Assembly: GCF_000219625.1 (NCBI RefSeq)
Contig: NC_018218.1
Location: forward strand, 744,001 to 808,000
Direction: 5' to 3'
DNA: 64,000 nt
From: Zymoseptoria tritici IPO323
Lineage: Eukaryota > Ascomycota > Dothideomycetes > Mycosphaerellales > Mycosphaerellaceae
In this document: one piece after another, positions 26,946 to 39,308 of the stretch
How positions within the stretch are numbered: position 1 is the first letter of the stretch
Layout: each line of letters begins with the position of its first letter
The notes under the pieces: generated by a model
The model's input: only the letters and a program-made list of their open reading frames with translations
The model's database searches: none
Told to the model about the DNA's origin: nothing
Translations under genes and position numbers: made by a program

Positions 26946-29900
26946 CTAAGGATGGCCAGGTGGTCGTCCAAACGGTTCCTCCTGCACGGGACTCGGACTC
27001 CTCACCGTCCCACTCCTTAACGCCTCCCTCGGACCCGCCATATCCGTGCCCGTATCTCGCCCACTCGTCAGTGCGGACGAAATCTGCGCGTTCGGAACCG
27101 CCGAATCCGCCGGTAGAGATAACGTGCGTTGAAATTCCGTCTGTTCGCGTTGTTTGCCGGCACTCGCGCTGCGACTACCTCCCGCGGCAGACGCACGATG
27201 GAGGTGATCGTCCTCGTCGCTGGAAGGCGGTGTGTCTTCCTCCAGAATCCCGCCTCGACCTCGTGCGGCGCTGCTGTCCATGCTTTCCCGCCGTAGTCTG
27301 TCAGCCTTATCCTTCAGCACTTTGGCTTCTTCCGCGGCGCGCTGGGCGCGGACTTGTTTCTTCCACATGCTTGCGTAGCGGCCCTTTTTCTCGAGTAGTT
27401 CTTGGTGGGTGCCGCTTTCGGCGACTTTGCCTTCGTGGAGGACGAGGATTTGGTCGCACATGGTGATAGTGCTGAGGCGGTGGGCGATGACGAGCATGGT
27501 GCGACCCTGAGCGAGGGTTTGGAGGGCTTCTTGGATGTGCTCTTCTGTCTCAGTGTCGAGGGCTGCGGTGGCTTCGTCGAGGAGGATGATGCGCGGGTCT
27601 TTGATGATGGTTCGGGCGATGGCGACTCGTTGCTTCTCACCACCGGAGAGGCGAAGCCCACGCTCGCCGACTTTGGTCTCGTATCCATCGGGAAAGCCGA
27701 GGATTTTGTCGTGGATGGAGGCGGCACGGCAAGCTGCGTAGACTTCTTCGTCCGTGGCGTCTTGTCGGGCGTACTTCAAATTGTACATGAGCGTCTCGTT
27801 GAAGAGGATGGTATCTTGTGGCACAACACCGATGTGTTTCCTCAAGCTGTCGATGGTGATGCTCTCCACATCGTGACCGTCGAGTTGGATGTTGCCGGCT
27901 TCGGCGTTGTAGAAGCGGAAGAGCAGTCGGAAGACGGTCGATTTGCCTCCCCCTGACTCACCGACGAGCGCTGTTGCGGTGCCTGGAGCGCATGTGAAAG
28001 ACAGTCCTTGCAATGCTGGCTTCCTGGTGTCGTATGAAAACTTCACCTCATTGTAGCGAATCTCTCCTTCGCAGCTGGGTAATGTCGTGACATCAGGTTT
28101 GTCAATCACTGTCGGCTGTTCCTTGAACAGTTCCAGCATTCGCTCCGAATTGATCATGTTGTTTTGAATCATTCGGTAAAAGGTACCGAAGAAGTTCAGC
28201 GGTCCTTGGAGTTGGGTCATGTAGGTCAGCATAATGACAAAATCACCGACCGGAATCAGTCCGCTGGTGACTTGATATGCCGCGATGAAGCACGCCACGA
28301 TCAAGCCTACCATGAACACCAAGTTCTGGATGGTATTCATCAACGCCAAAGACAACGTGACCAGGTATTCGGCTTTCTGATATTTGTTCACCGCATCCCG
28401 GTAGCGGTTGAACTCGTATGCCTCGGCATTGAAGTACTTGACCGTCTCGTACGACATCATCGAGTCGTTTTTGACGGCGTCCTCCTCTCTGCTGGCATTT
28501 GTAGCTTGTCTGCGGATGTCTGCACGCCATGAGGCCATACGGATGGTGATGTAGATGTACCAGAATGTGACCACGGCGATCACCAGAGCATAGTAGGCGT
28601 CAAAGTAAATGAGGAAGTAGACCATGGCCACGCCAAGATCAACGAGCATGGGCAACACGTTGAAAGTGACTGATTCCAGGAAGGTGTTGAGCGATGCGCC
28701 TTTGCCCAACGCAGAAAGCACCTCGCCAGTCTTTTTGCCCAGATGGAATTCCAAGCTGAGCATGTGCACGTGCTCAAAGGCTGCTACAGATAATTCCCGG
28801 TACGAGTACTGCTCGATCGGAATCCATAATACCTGCCTGGCAGCTCCAAGAAGCCCGTTGCCTCCTTGGAAGATCCGGTAGAGGATGTACAGACCGATGG
28901 CGAACCAGGGCATGTAAATGCCGGAGGGATCTTTGCCGGCCAGAATGTTGGTGATATTGCCTGCTTGGATGGGAACAGCTAGTTGAATGGCGCGCTGTAT
29001 GATCACAATGCCAATGCAAGTGATGAAGTTGATCTGGAGCTTGCGGTCCTTTGCTGGCCATATGTATGGCAGGAACACAGTGTATGCTCGCAGGTATTCC
29101 CACCAACTTCGAGAGGGCGTCTGCTTCGGCTTTTCCCACCCCGCTGGGACCTCCTCCTGGCGTGATTGTGGTGCGGCTGGTTTGCCATTCTGCGTTCCGT
29201 ATCCCACGGCTGATCCATTGCCATTGGCACTTCCATTCTCATGCGTTCCGTTCGCGAGCAATGCTGTTCTCTCCTCCTCGTGGCTCGTCTCCTGTCTCTT
29301 GCCGAAACCCAGCAGGTAGACAAACAGCGTGTAGAAGCTCACGAGAGCAAGGATGAGGAAGAGCCGCACAATGTCGATGACGACTTCGGTGATTTCCCAT
29401 GTGGTCATTTCTCGGCGTATCTCCCCTCCATGTGGCTTTCCGACCTTGGATTCCCGGTGCACAGAAGTGTACAGCGCGAATGAGGCTCCTAGCAGGATAA
29501 TCTCCATCAATGCCGCCACAATCCATGACACGTAGTGCGCTGCCGTGGGAGATGGTATGGATTCAATCATGTGGATCACCATCAGGGTGTACACCATGAA
29601 GGCTCCCACCAGGTAAATCTACGCCATCAGTATATGTCAATCCAACTTGCATGCTCTTTCAGACTCACCGTGGGTGCTTCTCCACACCACCAGCCCTCTT
29701 TCCTCTCAAGCAGGGCATGGACTATGATCACCGCGACATTGGCCCCCAAACTGAGTATGACGCCCACTGACAGCCATTCGAACAGCAACTTCCTCGGCCG
29801 GCTAAAATCAAGATCGTGTGTGCTGTGTTTCTTTGGCTGGTTGTTCTTCCTCGGAGGCAGTGGTTTGCCTCCTGGACCCAATTGCTCCGACTCTTGCACG

Positions 29901-30052
29901 ACTGGCTCTTCCTTTCCGGCTGCGACGATGCTGCGAGCCGTGAAGGCGAGGAGATAGAGGATCAGGAGGATGATCGGGTAGGCGATCTGCAGGTAGCTCA
30001 ACACACGCTGTGCTACAGGATTGGACACCCATTGTTGGTTGGCTTCCGCCAT
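26946..30052 (-). CDS. hmt1: Hmt1/ABCB6-type vacuolar ABC half-transporter
   Basis: Two exons (29669-30052, 26946-29618) give 1018 residues; the join GCACCCACG|ATTTACCTG is in phase across a 50-bp intron. The N-terminal part has about five membrane spans with two loops (Asn/Gly-rich NGTHENGSANGNGSAVG), as in Hmt1 and ABCB6. The ABC transmembrane domain has EFHLGKKTGEVLSALGKG and ETVKYFNAE. The ATPase has Walker A GESGGGKST, Q-loop VVPQDTILF, signature LSGGEKQR, Walker B IILLDEA and the switch His in IAHRLST. The last 130 residues are a disordered charged tail. In fission yeast Hmt1 moves phytochelatin and cadmium complexes into the vacuole. The role here is by homology. Confidence 0.93.
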
Positions 30053-33000
30053 GATTGAAGGATGGAGGTGCTCTTCAAGCCGAGGGAGGGCTGCGGCTGG
30101 TGAGGGCTCGAGGTATGCGCAGGGCAGCGTTCCTGCGTGGACAGGCACGCCACTGCATGCGTTGGCTTCGAGATATGTAGCGACCGTGTGGTGGTGGCGG
30201 AGAGTTGTTGAAGTTGGAGGAGGGGTAGGTCGGCAGAGGAGGGGAGGTTTGTGATGATCGACGGTGGGTGGTGGTGGTTCTCAGAGGGGTGATCCGGCGA
30301 TCATGGCAATAGTGAATGTCGAAAGAGGAGGAGGATGAGGAGGAGAAGGATGACCGCGTGCTACCCTGGGAAGTAGTAGCAAAAGCAGTGCACTTGCCTT
30401 TCCGTGGCTAGTGAGAAATCAATGTCAGATCGGGTCAGGTTCTGGTGGTCACGGTGGTGCGAATAGACGACGGCGATACTCACTAAAAGGAACTCTTCTC
30501 ACCTCGTGCCGGTACAAGAGAACACCACACACTCACAGCAAAAGAACCTCGATCATGCGCAGTGCTGCACATGCACCTAGGACGATTAAGTTCGGAGCTA
30601 GCGGACGGAAGGCGATCCAAGAGGACCAGAGACGTTCCAGGTTGGGGTGTGACGGGGAGAGAAGGGGAGCATGTCGCTGCTGCACAGAGAGAGATGGGTT
30701 CACGTCGCACCAGCTCAGACACATCCTTGCACTGACCATGCACAATCCACAATCCCTCAGAAGCCCATTGCGGTCTGGCCATTTGAACCTCCGTAGAACT
30801 CCGCCCGCCTTCGTTGCTTTCTCTTCTCGGCGCTGCTGCTTTCATTCCGTGGCACAGCAGTGCAATAGAATATACCCACAGTCTACAGGCGGCAGCATGT
30901 GTGCGTACGACAAAGGAGACACCTGACCCACGTTACCCAAGACGGTACTGTACTGCATCTTTCAGTGTCTAGAACTTCTCACTGCAAAGCGGTAGCAGGC
31001 ATCACCGCCGCCGCCACCACCCCACCATGCACAATCCACTCCACTCTCGACCCACCGCCTCGTGGCCTCAGCCTCCATCATGGCGCACTCGCCACCGCTG
31101 GAAACAGCATCCATCTCTTGTGTGATTATGCAGCAGCGACAAAGGCTCCGACGGCACACTGCATTCTCATCAATTTGACAAAATTCTCCGCGAGCAGTGT
31201 GTCGTGTGCACACAAGCTGCAGGGGTTGAGCTCTACCGGCATGGGATCCTATACCCTATATCCTTACCTTGCAGCTCTGTCTCTACTACTGCAGCTACAT
31301 CTGCACTCCTGCTTCGCTTATATGCATAGTCTTTCTCGGATCAGCAAGTCATGACACTGCATGCAGCCAAAGAAATGCTACTGCTTACCGCTCGTTGACT
31401 TTCGATCAGCAGAATCTCAACGAGCCATGTTGATGCCTTCAATCGAGCACACAGAGATATGCTAGAAACGGCAGCGAGGGCTCTTTCCCTTATCATGTAG
31501 GTAGAGAGTCAAGGTAGGTCATCATCGATGGCGCTCACTTCCAGAGTCCCGAAGCCGTCTTCACATTCCAGCCCTCAATTCCTTCCAAACCGACCGCATC
31601 TCACGCTTTCAATCCGCTTGCGAACAAAGACCACAGCTCCAAGACATGCGCACGTCTCAAAAGACAAACAAAGCACATTGATCGCCGAGATCGATCGCAA
31701 CAATGCCAGAGATGCGTTCAACTTCACTGAAGAGCCGTGGTGTGATGCCCAACACCTTTTTACCGCTTCCCGTCCACCAAAACACACCAAAAATAGAGAC
31801 AAGAAGAAAAGATGCAAAAAGTCAAGGTCCTCCTCCTAGCGACATCTCTCCGCAAAATGACCATCAAGAAGGACGGAAAATGGGTGGAAGAAGACGTCGC
31901 GCTGTCAATTGAGAAGTCGGACCCACCCGAGCGAGGTCGACTTTGCTGCACCAAATCCAACACCGCGAGTTGCAAAAACCCACGAACATTCATGAGGAGT
32001 GCCGCGCCGAGTCCAGAACCCAGTCTTGGAAAACAAGCACAGTCAAAGAAGTCGAAGTGAACTCGGGGAGCTTTTTGCAGCGGAGTGCGAGACTGGGACC
32101 GGGCAATCGGCTCAAATGCCCCGAGGTCGTGCGTACACTTTTGTCGCACACAAACGTTGGATCTTCAGTCACTTCACCGCCCCTTGGCTTCGGGAGATTG
32201 TACCACCTCGACAACCACCCTGCGCGGAAGAAGCCTTCAATCCCCGCCAGAAGCCGTTGCTGGTGGTCTAGAACGACACTGCATCCTGTACTGCACTGTA
32301 ATCATGCACCAAGTCGCACGACACCTTCGATGTCTGCAGCAGCGCAGAAGTGGAGATGCAGGGTTTGCATACGCCCGCTCGATACGATCATGCGGCTCCA
32401 TCGGGTCTGCTCGGTCTCGCGCTTCGGCGGTGCTGCTTTACGGCCGGTCCGCGGAGAAGCGAAGCAGCGGAACGGTGTTCTGGAGATTCTGGAGCGGGAC
32501 AGTCTGCCTGAGCACTCGACATGTCCGACCTCGGGTCTGCAGCCTTCTCCCTGTGCCGCGAGCGGCAGCGGGTTGGTGGCGATGATGGTAGCTGAAGCAA
32601 TAATAGTTGAGACATGGGCTACGAACTGAATATGAACAAGCTGTGGGGTCTTGATCCTCTCGGCCTCACCGTCCGTCCACCCCTTTCACCATAGACCGCC
32701 CTCGACCTAGCCACCTCGCTCACAAAGCAACCTCTGTGGAACATGCTCGCCCTGAATCATCCCGTGGCCGAACACTGCCACTTTGCGCGAAGACGGACGG
32801 CACCGGACAACCTCGTCACGATCCGTGCACACCCGGGGTGTCATTAAGTAGATGTTGGTCATTCGCATACATGCAGTAGCTATGATCGTTGAGATGTTCG
32901 CCACAGCTAAAGAATTGAAACAAGACAAAGCAGAGCGTCGACCACGAGCGTTTGTTAGCCCTTTTATTATCCACCCGCCTCAATTCTTTCAATACCCAGC

Positions 33001-34754
33001 GCGATCCTGCCCTTCTTACACCACCCTACTCTCCTCCTACCTCGTCGTCGACAAGACCGCATAGTTCAACAATAAGGCCCATGATCATCCACACCTCTCT
33101 TACAAGCTCACCGTCCATCCGGATTATTCGGACACTTGATCAAATTCCCCTTGATCGTCTGCGAGCCAATATGCGAAATAGCTCCTCACGACAAACCCAT
33201 TGTGACAGCTGATGTGGTGTTTGCTGCCGGCGGAATTCGGGTCGATCTATCATGATTCGATAGGACATGCGAGACGTGGTCGGGGAGGTAAGCATACGCA
33301 GAATGTTGCGAACGAGTCCTTGCAGAAGTGGGCGATGCCGTTGTCTGCCACACGGGAGATCGTAAAAGGGACTGATGTGATGAAATAGACTTGTAGTTGC
33401 AACGATGTCTATGAATGTGAGCGTGAAGCTGGAAGGTGAGCTTCCAGCTTATCGATAGGCGACTGTGCAACATTCCGTAACAGTGACCCCCCTCCTCAAG
33501 GGCGGAGCTCCGGCGACAACAAGAGCAGTGTCACTGCCCCGGTCATTAGCATTGCTTCGGTCATTGGCTTGAAGGCCTCGGTCATGAGCATTGCTTCCCT
33601 CATTGGTAGCGGTGGCATCTTGAAAGACAGAGGCTCGGCCAGCTGATAGCGTCTACACCGGGTAACTCTCTTGGACAACATATGGTCCGGCTCAAGGACT
33701 CGGGCTTGCCACGCAGACGATGGCGAGAGATTCGGCTCACTGCCGAGGGTCGTGTGAGTCGCCGTTTTCAATCACTGCCAGACGTTTGTCCACGGTTCTT
33801 TTGTAATGTCCCCCTCTTTCCAAAGCACTCTGCAGTGCTTTTCCTTCTCGAATCCTTTGAGTCAACGACGTCCAAGCAGCTCCTCTCTCCCACCTCACCC
33901 AAAGCGAAATGTCCCGCCCGTATCTGTACCGCAACCCATAATCTCCCAGATTGCAGCCATTCAAGGCGACTTCGATAAGTCAAATCAATCTCGGCCGTGC
34001 AACCACCCCAACGCAGTAAAACAAGGACAGTCTTTCCGGATTCCCCGAAGCCGTGGTTTCCCGAGGGACCCCGACGGCTTTGGCTTCTCCGTGGGACTGT
34101 GTGGTTCCTCGACTTCGATGGGGGGAGTTGCGCCTTTCCTTCTTCTCTCATGGGAGCCTGCACTACCTGTAGTCCCGAGGGAGGCAGAGCGGGCGAGGGA
34201 GAAGGCCGTTTGTCGGCCTGTTGGTGTTTTGCTTTTGTGAGGGATGGGAATGGGAGTTGGGAGGGCAGTGGAGGACGAGGGAGATAGGAGGGACACGAAG
34301 CAGAGATCTGACGGGAAGAAGGAATGTGCAAAGGCTCAAAGACTCGATATGGAGGAAAGGGTGAACTTGCGCTAAAGGTGAGGTGTGATATCGCTGGGAA
34401 CAAAATTGCAGAAATCGCCGTGAGCAAAAGATGATTCCGAAAAGTTGACATTCAGCTTCCGCCGTGCGCCCACACAGTCAAGTGCTGCACACAGCCTCCG
34501 ACAAAGCTACGAGAAACAGATGTCCGAGGAGAGCAGAAAGGCGTCGAGTATGTTGTCCGGTATGTTCCGTATGAAAGGACTTGCTGAACGAGAATCTGCA
34601 TTCGACAATCCTCTCATCAGCCATGACATCCCATTCCATCCCATCCACACCCACATCTCTTGAAATCAGGCAGGTGGTATCCTCACCATCTCATCCTTCC
34701 ATCGCATCCCTCCCTCCCTCTCCCACCTTCCCATTCCTCCTCATGACGACCCGC
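30053..34754. other. Long gene-poor region
   Basis: About 4.7 kb without a gene I can support. Frames near 30411, 31528, 31812, 31943 and 33768 are short or of random-like composition. One minus-strand frame from 34451 opens with a signal-like stretch (MSTFRNHLLLTAISAILF) but continues as low-complexity Pro/Ser sequence and ends without a domain. A 27-bp imperfect direct repeat lies at 33541-33567 and 33580-33606. Pol II transcription of noncoding RNA cannot be judged. Confidence 0.45.
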
Positions 34755-35078
34755 TTATCGGCTCCCACTCCAAACCCCCTTCAAGAACCCATCCCTCTGC
34801 GCCAATCGGTTGATCGAATCGTCGCTCTCGCCCATGGCGCGCACGAACCCAGAGAGGGCGTAGACCTGGTTCTCGCCGGTGTAGCGGCCGTTCTCGTCGA
34901 CTTTGCCGACGGAGATTTGCACGGAAGCGTGGTCTTTGGCTTTGATGATGCGGTTGGTTGCGCTGCACTTGCGGGGGACGTAGCTGTCGGGAGAGGAATG
35001 TCAGACGGGGTGTGGGAGTGAGGAGGTGGATGGGGAGGGTACGTACAGGTCGACGAGCTCGCCGCGTTCGTTCTCCAT
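34755..35078 (-). CDS. rps21: 40S ribosomal protein S21
   Basis: Two exons (35047-35078, 34755-34983) join in phase to 86 residues, the usual length of eS21. It starts [21 protein letters not shown] and continues [21 protein letters not shown], all highly conserved; the end is LKGVWSGSR. The intron after the tenth codon (GTACGT...CGACAG) is 63 bp. S21 is a small-subunit protein near the platform, needed for 18S rRNA 3' processing. In the longest raw frame here the exon is out of phase, so this gene is easy to miss. Confidence 0.95.
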
Positions 35079-35463
35079 GTTGACGGGTTTTTGTGTGTGT
35101 TGGTGGAGTTTGGGGTGAGGTGTGGTGTTCTGGTTCGCGGCTGACCATCGAATTCGAGATTGACGTTTCGAAGGGAAGCGTCGATTTCTCGTGGGGCTTG
35201 GCGAAGCCCTTTGTTCCTGCCTCAGGCTGCAATCTGACAGATTTTTGAACATGGATCACCGTCTACGCGGCTTTCAGCATGTGATTCACTTCGCACACCA
35301 GAGGTTTGAACACACTCATTCGTTGGACCATTACTGTACTACGCTATGCAATAATCCAAAATCCCAATGGTCATCCACAAAGAGGTACTGGAACCAAAAC
35401 CTCACTTTTTCCAAATCGACACTGTCCGTCAATACATCCTCCATCATCTTCTGTCTCTCTCTG
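35079..35463. other. Intergenic, promoter of rps21
   Basis: The stretch upstream of the rps21 ATG has long T/G-rich runs on the plus strand (pyrimidine and CA-rich on the coding strand), as in many fungal ribosomal promoters. No gene is seen. Confidence 0.4.
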
Positions 35464-35541
35464 CTGTCTCTCTTTGCTGTCTCTCTCTGCTGTCTCGCTT
35501 TGCTGTCTCTACTTGCTGTCTCTCTTTGCTGTCTCTCTTGT
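35464..35541. repeat. 13-bp minisatellite, six copies
   Basis: Six tandem copies of CTGTCTCTCTTTG with one to two changes each (units start at 35464, 35477, 35490, 35503, 35516, 35529). It lies about 80 bp past the 3' end of the Crh-type gene. Confidence 0.9.
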
Positions 35542-35623
35542 CTGTTTCATAAAGGACCGGAAGCCATCTGAGGCATTAATCTCCATATAGTCACATCTGT
35601 CGTAATAATTGAGGAAACCCGTC

Positions 35624-36999
35624 CTACAGCGTCAAAGCTGCGACGAAGAATCCGAGAAGAGCCACCACGCTGCCAGCAGCAAGTTTGGGTGCTTCGCTGG
35701 TGTTGGTGCCATCGCTGGACATGCCCTGCGAGAAAGTGTTGCCGCCGCTGCCGGAGGACAGGGCAGTGTTACCATCGCCAGCGGAGGTTCCAGAGTTGTC
35801 GCCGCCAGTGTCGACGGGAGCACGCCCGCTGCTCGCGACATTGCCGCCACCGGAGATACCAGGCACAGTCTCGACCTGCTGGGTGGGCTGGGCACTGGCA
35901 CTGGATGTATCGCTGGATCCTCCAAACTTCGGGTTCTCACCAGTGGCCAAGAAAGAGGACAGGACGGTGTCGTTGTTACCAATCTGTACATCACCCTCCG
36001 TACCGGCCACGCTGGTGTAGTAGTAAGCATCGCCGTTGCCGGAGCCGCTTGGTGGTTTGTAGCATTCGACGGTAACATCCTTAATCATGGCGTAGTAGTA
36101 ACCGTTCTGCATGTAGTTGCTGTCCCAGTTGACCAATCCTCCAGCCCACTCGATGGTGCCCTCACCGTTGGACGGCAGCCCAGCTGGCCAGAGGGAAAGT
36201 TGAACACGAGCGGGTGTCTGAGGGAAGTTGTAACCCTTGGTGGTCTCGTTGTAGGTATCATCCCTGTTGAGTGTGCGCATGACATTTCCGTCAATGGACC
36301 AAGTGACCTTGTCTGGAGTCCAGTCGATCTCGTAGGTGTGCGTGTTCTGGCGAGTGTCGGAAACCTTGAGTGGCACCATGTTTTGGTCTGTCATGTGTTA
36401 GTGATTGTTCGTTGCGGCGACTGGCAGAACAACTTACAGTTGGTGATACCCTGGTAATAGTAGTTGGACTGTGCAGAGGTCACATCATCTCCAACCCACT
36501 CGAAATCGATTTCATCCTTGACATCACTCATCAAGATGAACGCAGTGACAACACCTTGACCTTGTGATGTGGTCATGGTCGCACTGATCTTTCCATACCA
36601 AACGTAATGAGTGCTCGAAAGCAAGGTGCCGACAGTCGATGGAGCCATTGTGAGCAGCACCGAATCGTCGTTGTATTCCACCACCGTTCCCGAGCTGACC
36701 CAGTTCGCCTTGGACGCGTCACCCAGGTATACTGTGTTCTTCGCGATATCGTCGATCGAATCCATTTTGTAATCGGCGCTCTTGCAAGTGGGTGCAGCCA
36801 TACAAGACTTGAGTGAGAAAGAGTGTTCGGGATCACATCCTCCCAAGCAGTATGCACCAGCACCACATTGACCGTATTGTGAACAACATGGTGCGTCTGA
36901 AGGGCAGTTGTTTCCGGGACCGCACTTGGGAGCGCTCTGAGCGGCGACGAGGGAGAAGGTTGCGATCAACGCAGCAGCAGCGCTGAATGTGTGCTTCAT
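35624..36999 (-). CDS. Crh-type GPI-anchored chitin-glucan transglycosylase (GH16, CBM18)
   Basis: Two exons (36438-36999, 35624-36387) give 441 residues; the 50-bp intron has an ACTAACACATGACAG end. A signal peptide (1-20) is followed by a CBM18 chitin-binding module at about 26-55 (CGPGNNCPSDAPCCSQYGQCG). The GH16 domain has the catalytic motif DEIDFEWVG, Glu163 as nucleophile and Glu167 as acid/base, and the product-side YEIDWTPDKVTWSIDG. A Ser/Gly/Thr-rich linker and a C-terminal hydrophobic tail (about 420-441) predict a GPI anchor. The yeast relatives with this domain order, Utr2 and Crr1, link chitin to beta-glucan in the cell wall. It should act at the cell surface. Confidence 0.94.
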
Positions 37000-37995
37000 G
37001 GTTGGTGAGGTTCTGCGGGTTTCAAGGTTCGTGGGGTTGTGTTCAAGGATATAGCGAGCGGTGGTGTTGCTGTCGAAACAGGCTGGAACCGTTCGGTAGC
37101 GCGCCGTGGATTGGAATGCGAACGGTTGTTTCTCGCCACCGACGATTGGTGTTGCAACGATCGTGAGTTGAGGTGATTGAAGTGTTTAACGATAGTCGGA
37201 TCGAACGCAAGGCGTACGACAAGGAGATGGATAAGAAATACCGGGATGAAGAGTGAGGTCCAAGAAGAGGTGCAGCAAGAGATCGTAGTAGGTATAAACG
37301 AAGGAGATTTCGAGGTCGGTCGGCCAGGGGGATGGAACGTGGAATAGCGGGCGCCGCTACTGCCAAAGAGTTCTGGGGCTGCTTGGCGACGGGCGGATCG
37401 GAGTAGAAGCGAACAAAGAAGGGTCACACACGATCACCTCGCAGCTGTCATTCGTCCACGCGGCCCGGAGGATTCAATTCCCAGTGGCGGACTTCTATTC
37501 TGAGCGTGCATGACCAATTCACGTTGGGGAAGACAAGACGACGACGACGCGGCCTGCTGGGAAGTGTGGAGACTTGACAATGTACTTTGAGGTATCGATC
37601 GAGGTCGATATGATGGTGTGAGTGATGCTGCGATGAGATTGAACACTGCTGTGCTCTCGTCGGATCTGTCTCTGTCTGCAACCGCAATGCCACGGCAACG
37701 AGGCCACCAGCTGATGTCTTACTCAAATGCCATATCGCACAACATATGTCTGTCTCGAGCATGACTTACTGCGAAACAACATATGTGGTCGAGAAACATC
37801 CCTGCTCGGTCGTCGCCATCATCCATGGAAATCAAGTAAGCATCCTCCAGGGCATCCTAGTCGCCTGCCGAATGCAGTAAGTGCCGGACGACGAAGAACG
37901 ATTTACTTTCGCGCCATACCAGGGTGCCCTGCTCACTCGACACATTTACTCCACCTCCATCAGTCAATCTAAACCGACTCGACCAACATCCTGAC
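37000..37995. other. Divergent intergenic region
   Basis: Shared upstream region of the Crh-type gene (minus) and the hydrolase gene (plus). The leader of the former is likely to be long. Frames on the minus strand at 36996-37762 lack domains and are not called. Confidence 0.45.
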
Positions 37996-38812
37996 ATGTC
38001 CAAACCACACATCATTCTCATCCACGGCGCCTTTCATAGAGCCTGGCACTTCCATCTCCTTCAAGACTGCCTGGAGAAAGCCGGCTACAAGGTATCGGCC
38101 TTGGATTTACCTTCCACCGGCGGCGACACACCGGAATTTGGCGCTCTAGCCTTGGATGCCGAATACATTCGTGGTTTCATGGAAGAAGCTGCCATTGACT
38201 CGGTGTCCATTCTCCCCGTGTTCCACAGCTACGGCGGCGTTGCTGGCTCCGAGGCCATAGCTCAGCTCAGCCCAGCTGCAGCAAAGAAGATCCCACGACT
38301 GGTATTCCTCGCATCCTTTGTGGTCCTGCCAGGCTCCTGTGTAGAAGAACTGATGGGCATCAAATTGCCAATTGGTACGGGCTCGAGTGTGAGTATATCG
38401 ATAGCAGCGGGAGTTTCACGATAGCTCGGCAAACGCACGTATTCTCCTCACCCAAACGACTGACCACAGCCCGCCATAACAGAGCCACCTCCTCACTCCC
38501 TTCCAACCTCTCATCAAATTCTACAACGACCTCGACCCGGATCTTGCTCAGCAAGCCGTGGACCATCTCAGACCACAGGCCAGATCCGCGATGACTGATC
38601 CCGTACAGTTCGCCGCCTGGACAAAATTCCCGAGGACGTTGATTAAGTGTCGAGACGACAGGACAATCTCGTGGCAAATGTTCTCGAAGATGAGCGAGCA
38701 GGATCAAGCTGGGTGGGAGATCTTGGAGACAGATGGCGGACATAGTCCGTTTCTGTCGAGGCCGGATGAGGTTGCTGTCATTCTGAGACGCTTTGCTGGC
38801 GAGAGAATGTGA
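37996..38812 (+). CDS. Alpha/beta hydrolase, esterase-like
   Basis: Two exons (37996-38388, 38483-38812) join in phase at GSS|SHL to 240 residues. The short core hydrolase has HGAFHRAWHF (oxyanion loop), the nucleophile elbow FHSYGGVAG with Ser in HSYGG, an acidic candidate in KCRDDRTIS and the catalytic His in DGGHSPFLSRPDEVA. There is no signal peptide, so it is probably cytosolic. The fold and size resemble plant hydroxynitrile lyase/methyl-salicylate esterase-type proteins, common in fungi. The substrate is unknown. Confidence 0.88.
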
Positions 38813-39308
38813 GTGGCGCTGTGTAGGTCTCAGGCGGAGGACAGAGGTTAGTGTATGATCGTGAGATTTTGAGGGTAAGGATGTGGCGTTCGCCTGATCA
38901 AGCATTGCTCCGGAATGGCACGCTCGAGCCAACATGGAGGGTCGGACGAACCACTGCAGTACGATTTGAGATGTGGGATTGCAGCATGCAGTGCGTTCAT
39001 GGCTGCATGTTTTCGTGGAAGACACCACGCTGGTCCTGCCTGTCCCGCACGGTATGTCCAAAGGCTGCGAGGGACAGAGAAAGCAGAAAAGGAAGTAAGC
39101 AAAACCCAAAGACAGTAAGCTTTTAGTGATTATGATGTCTCTGGGCCAACGCCGAGACCAACCCATTATCATCTTGCGATGCTCATATTCCCAATCCCTC
39201 CCGACGCAATGCAAATCCAACCCCGATCGAACTCCAACCATTTCCCAAAGACATCATAACCTGCGCCTTGATTTCATCCTCCTACTCCTCTTCTCCAGCA
39301 CAATCCTC
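38813..39308. other. Intergenic, no supported gene
   Basis: The hydrolase (plus) and the MARVEL protein gene (minus) end toward each other here. No supported frame is present. Confidence 0.45.

Noticed and set aside
20497..30052. Idea that the HET, LaeA-like and ABC transporter genes form a biosynthetic or defence cluster
   Set aside because: No polyketide synthase, NRPS, terpene or other backbone enzyme is near; the transporter is of the metal-tolerance type and strands and spacing differ.
31812..32060. 82-codon plus-strand frame (MQKVKVLLLATSL)
   Set aside because: The hydrophobic start is short, the rest is Lys/Ser/Pro-rich without a family, and other frames overlap it.
33768..34451. 227-codon minus-strand frame with an ATG and a signal-like N-terminus
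   Set aside because: After about 30 residues it is low-complexity Pro/Ser/Arg with no cysteine pattern or domain; judged chance, though it deserves a transcript check.
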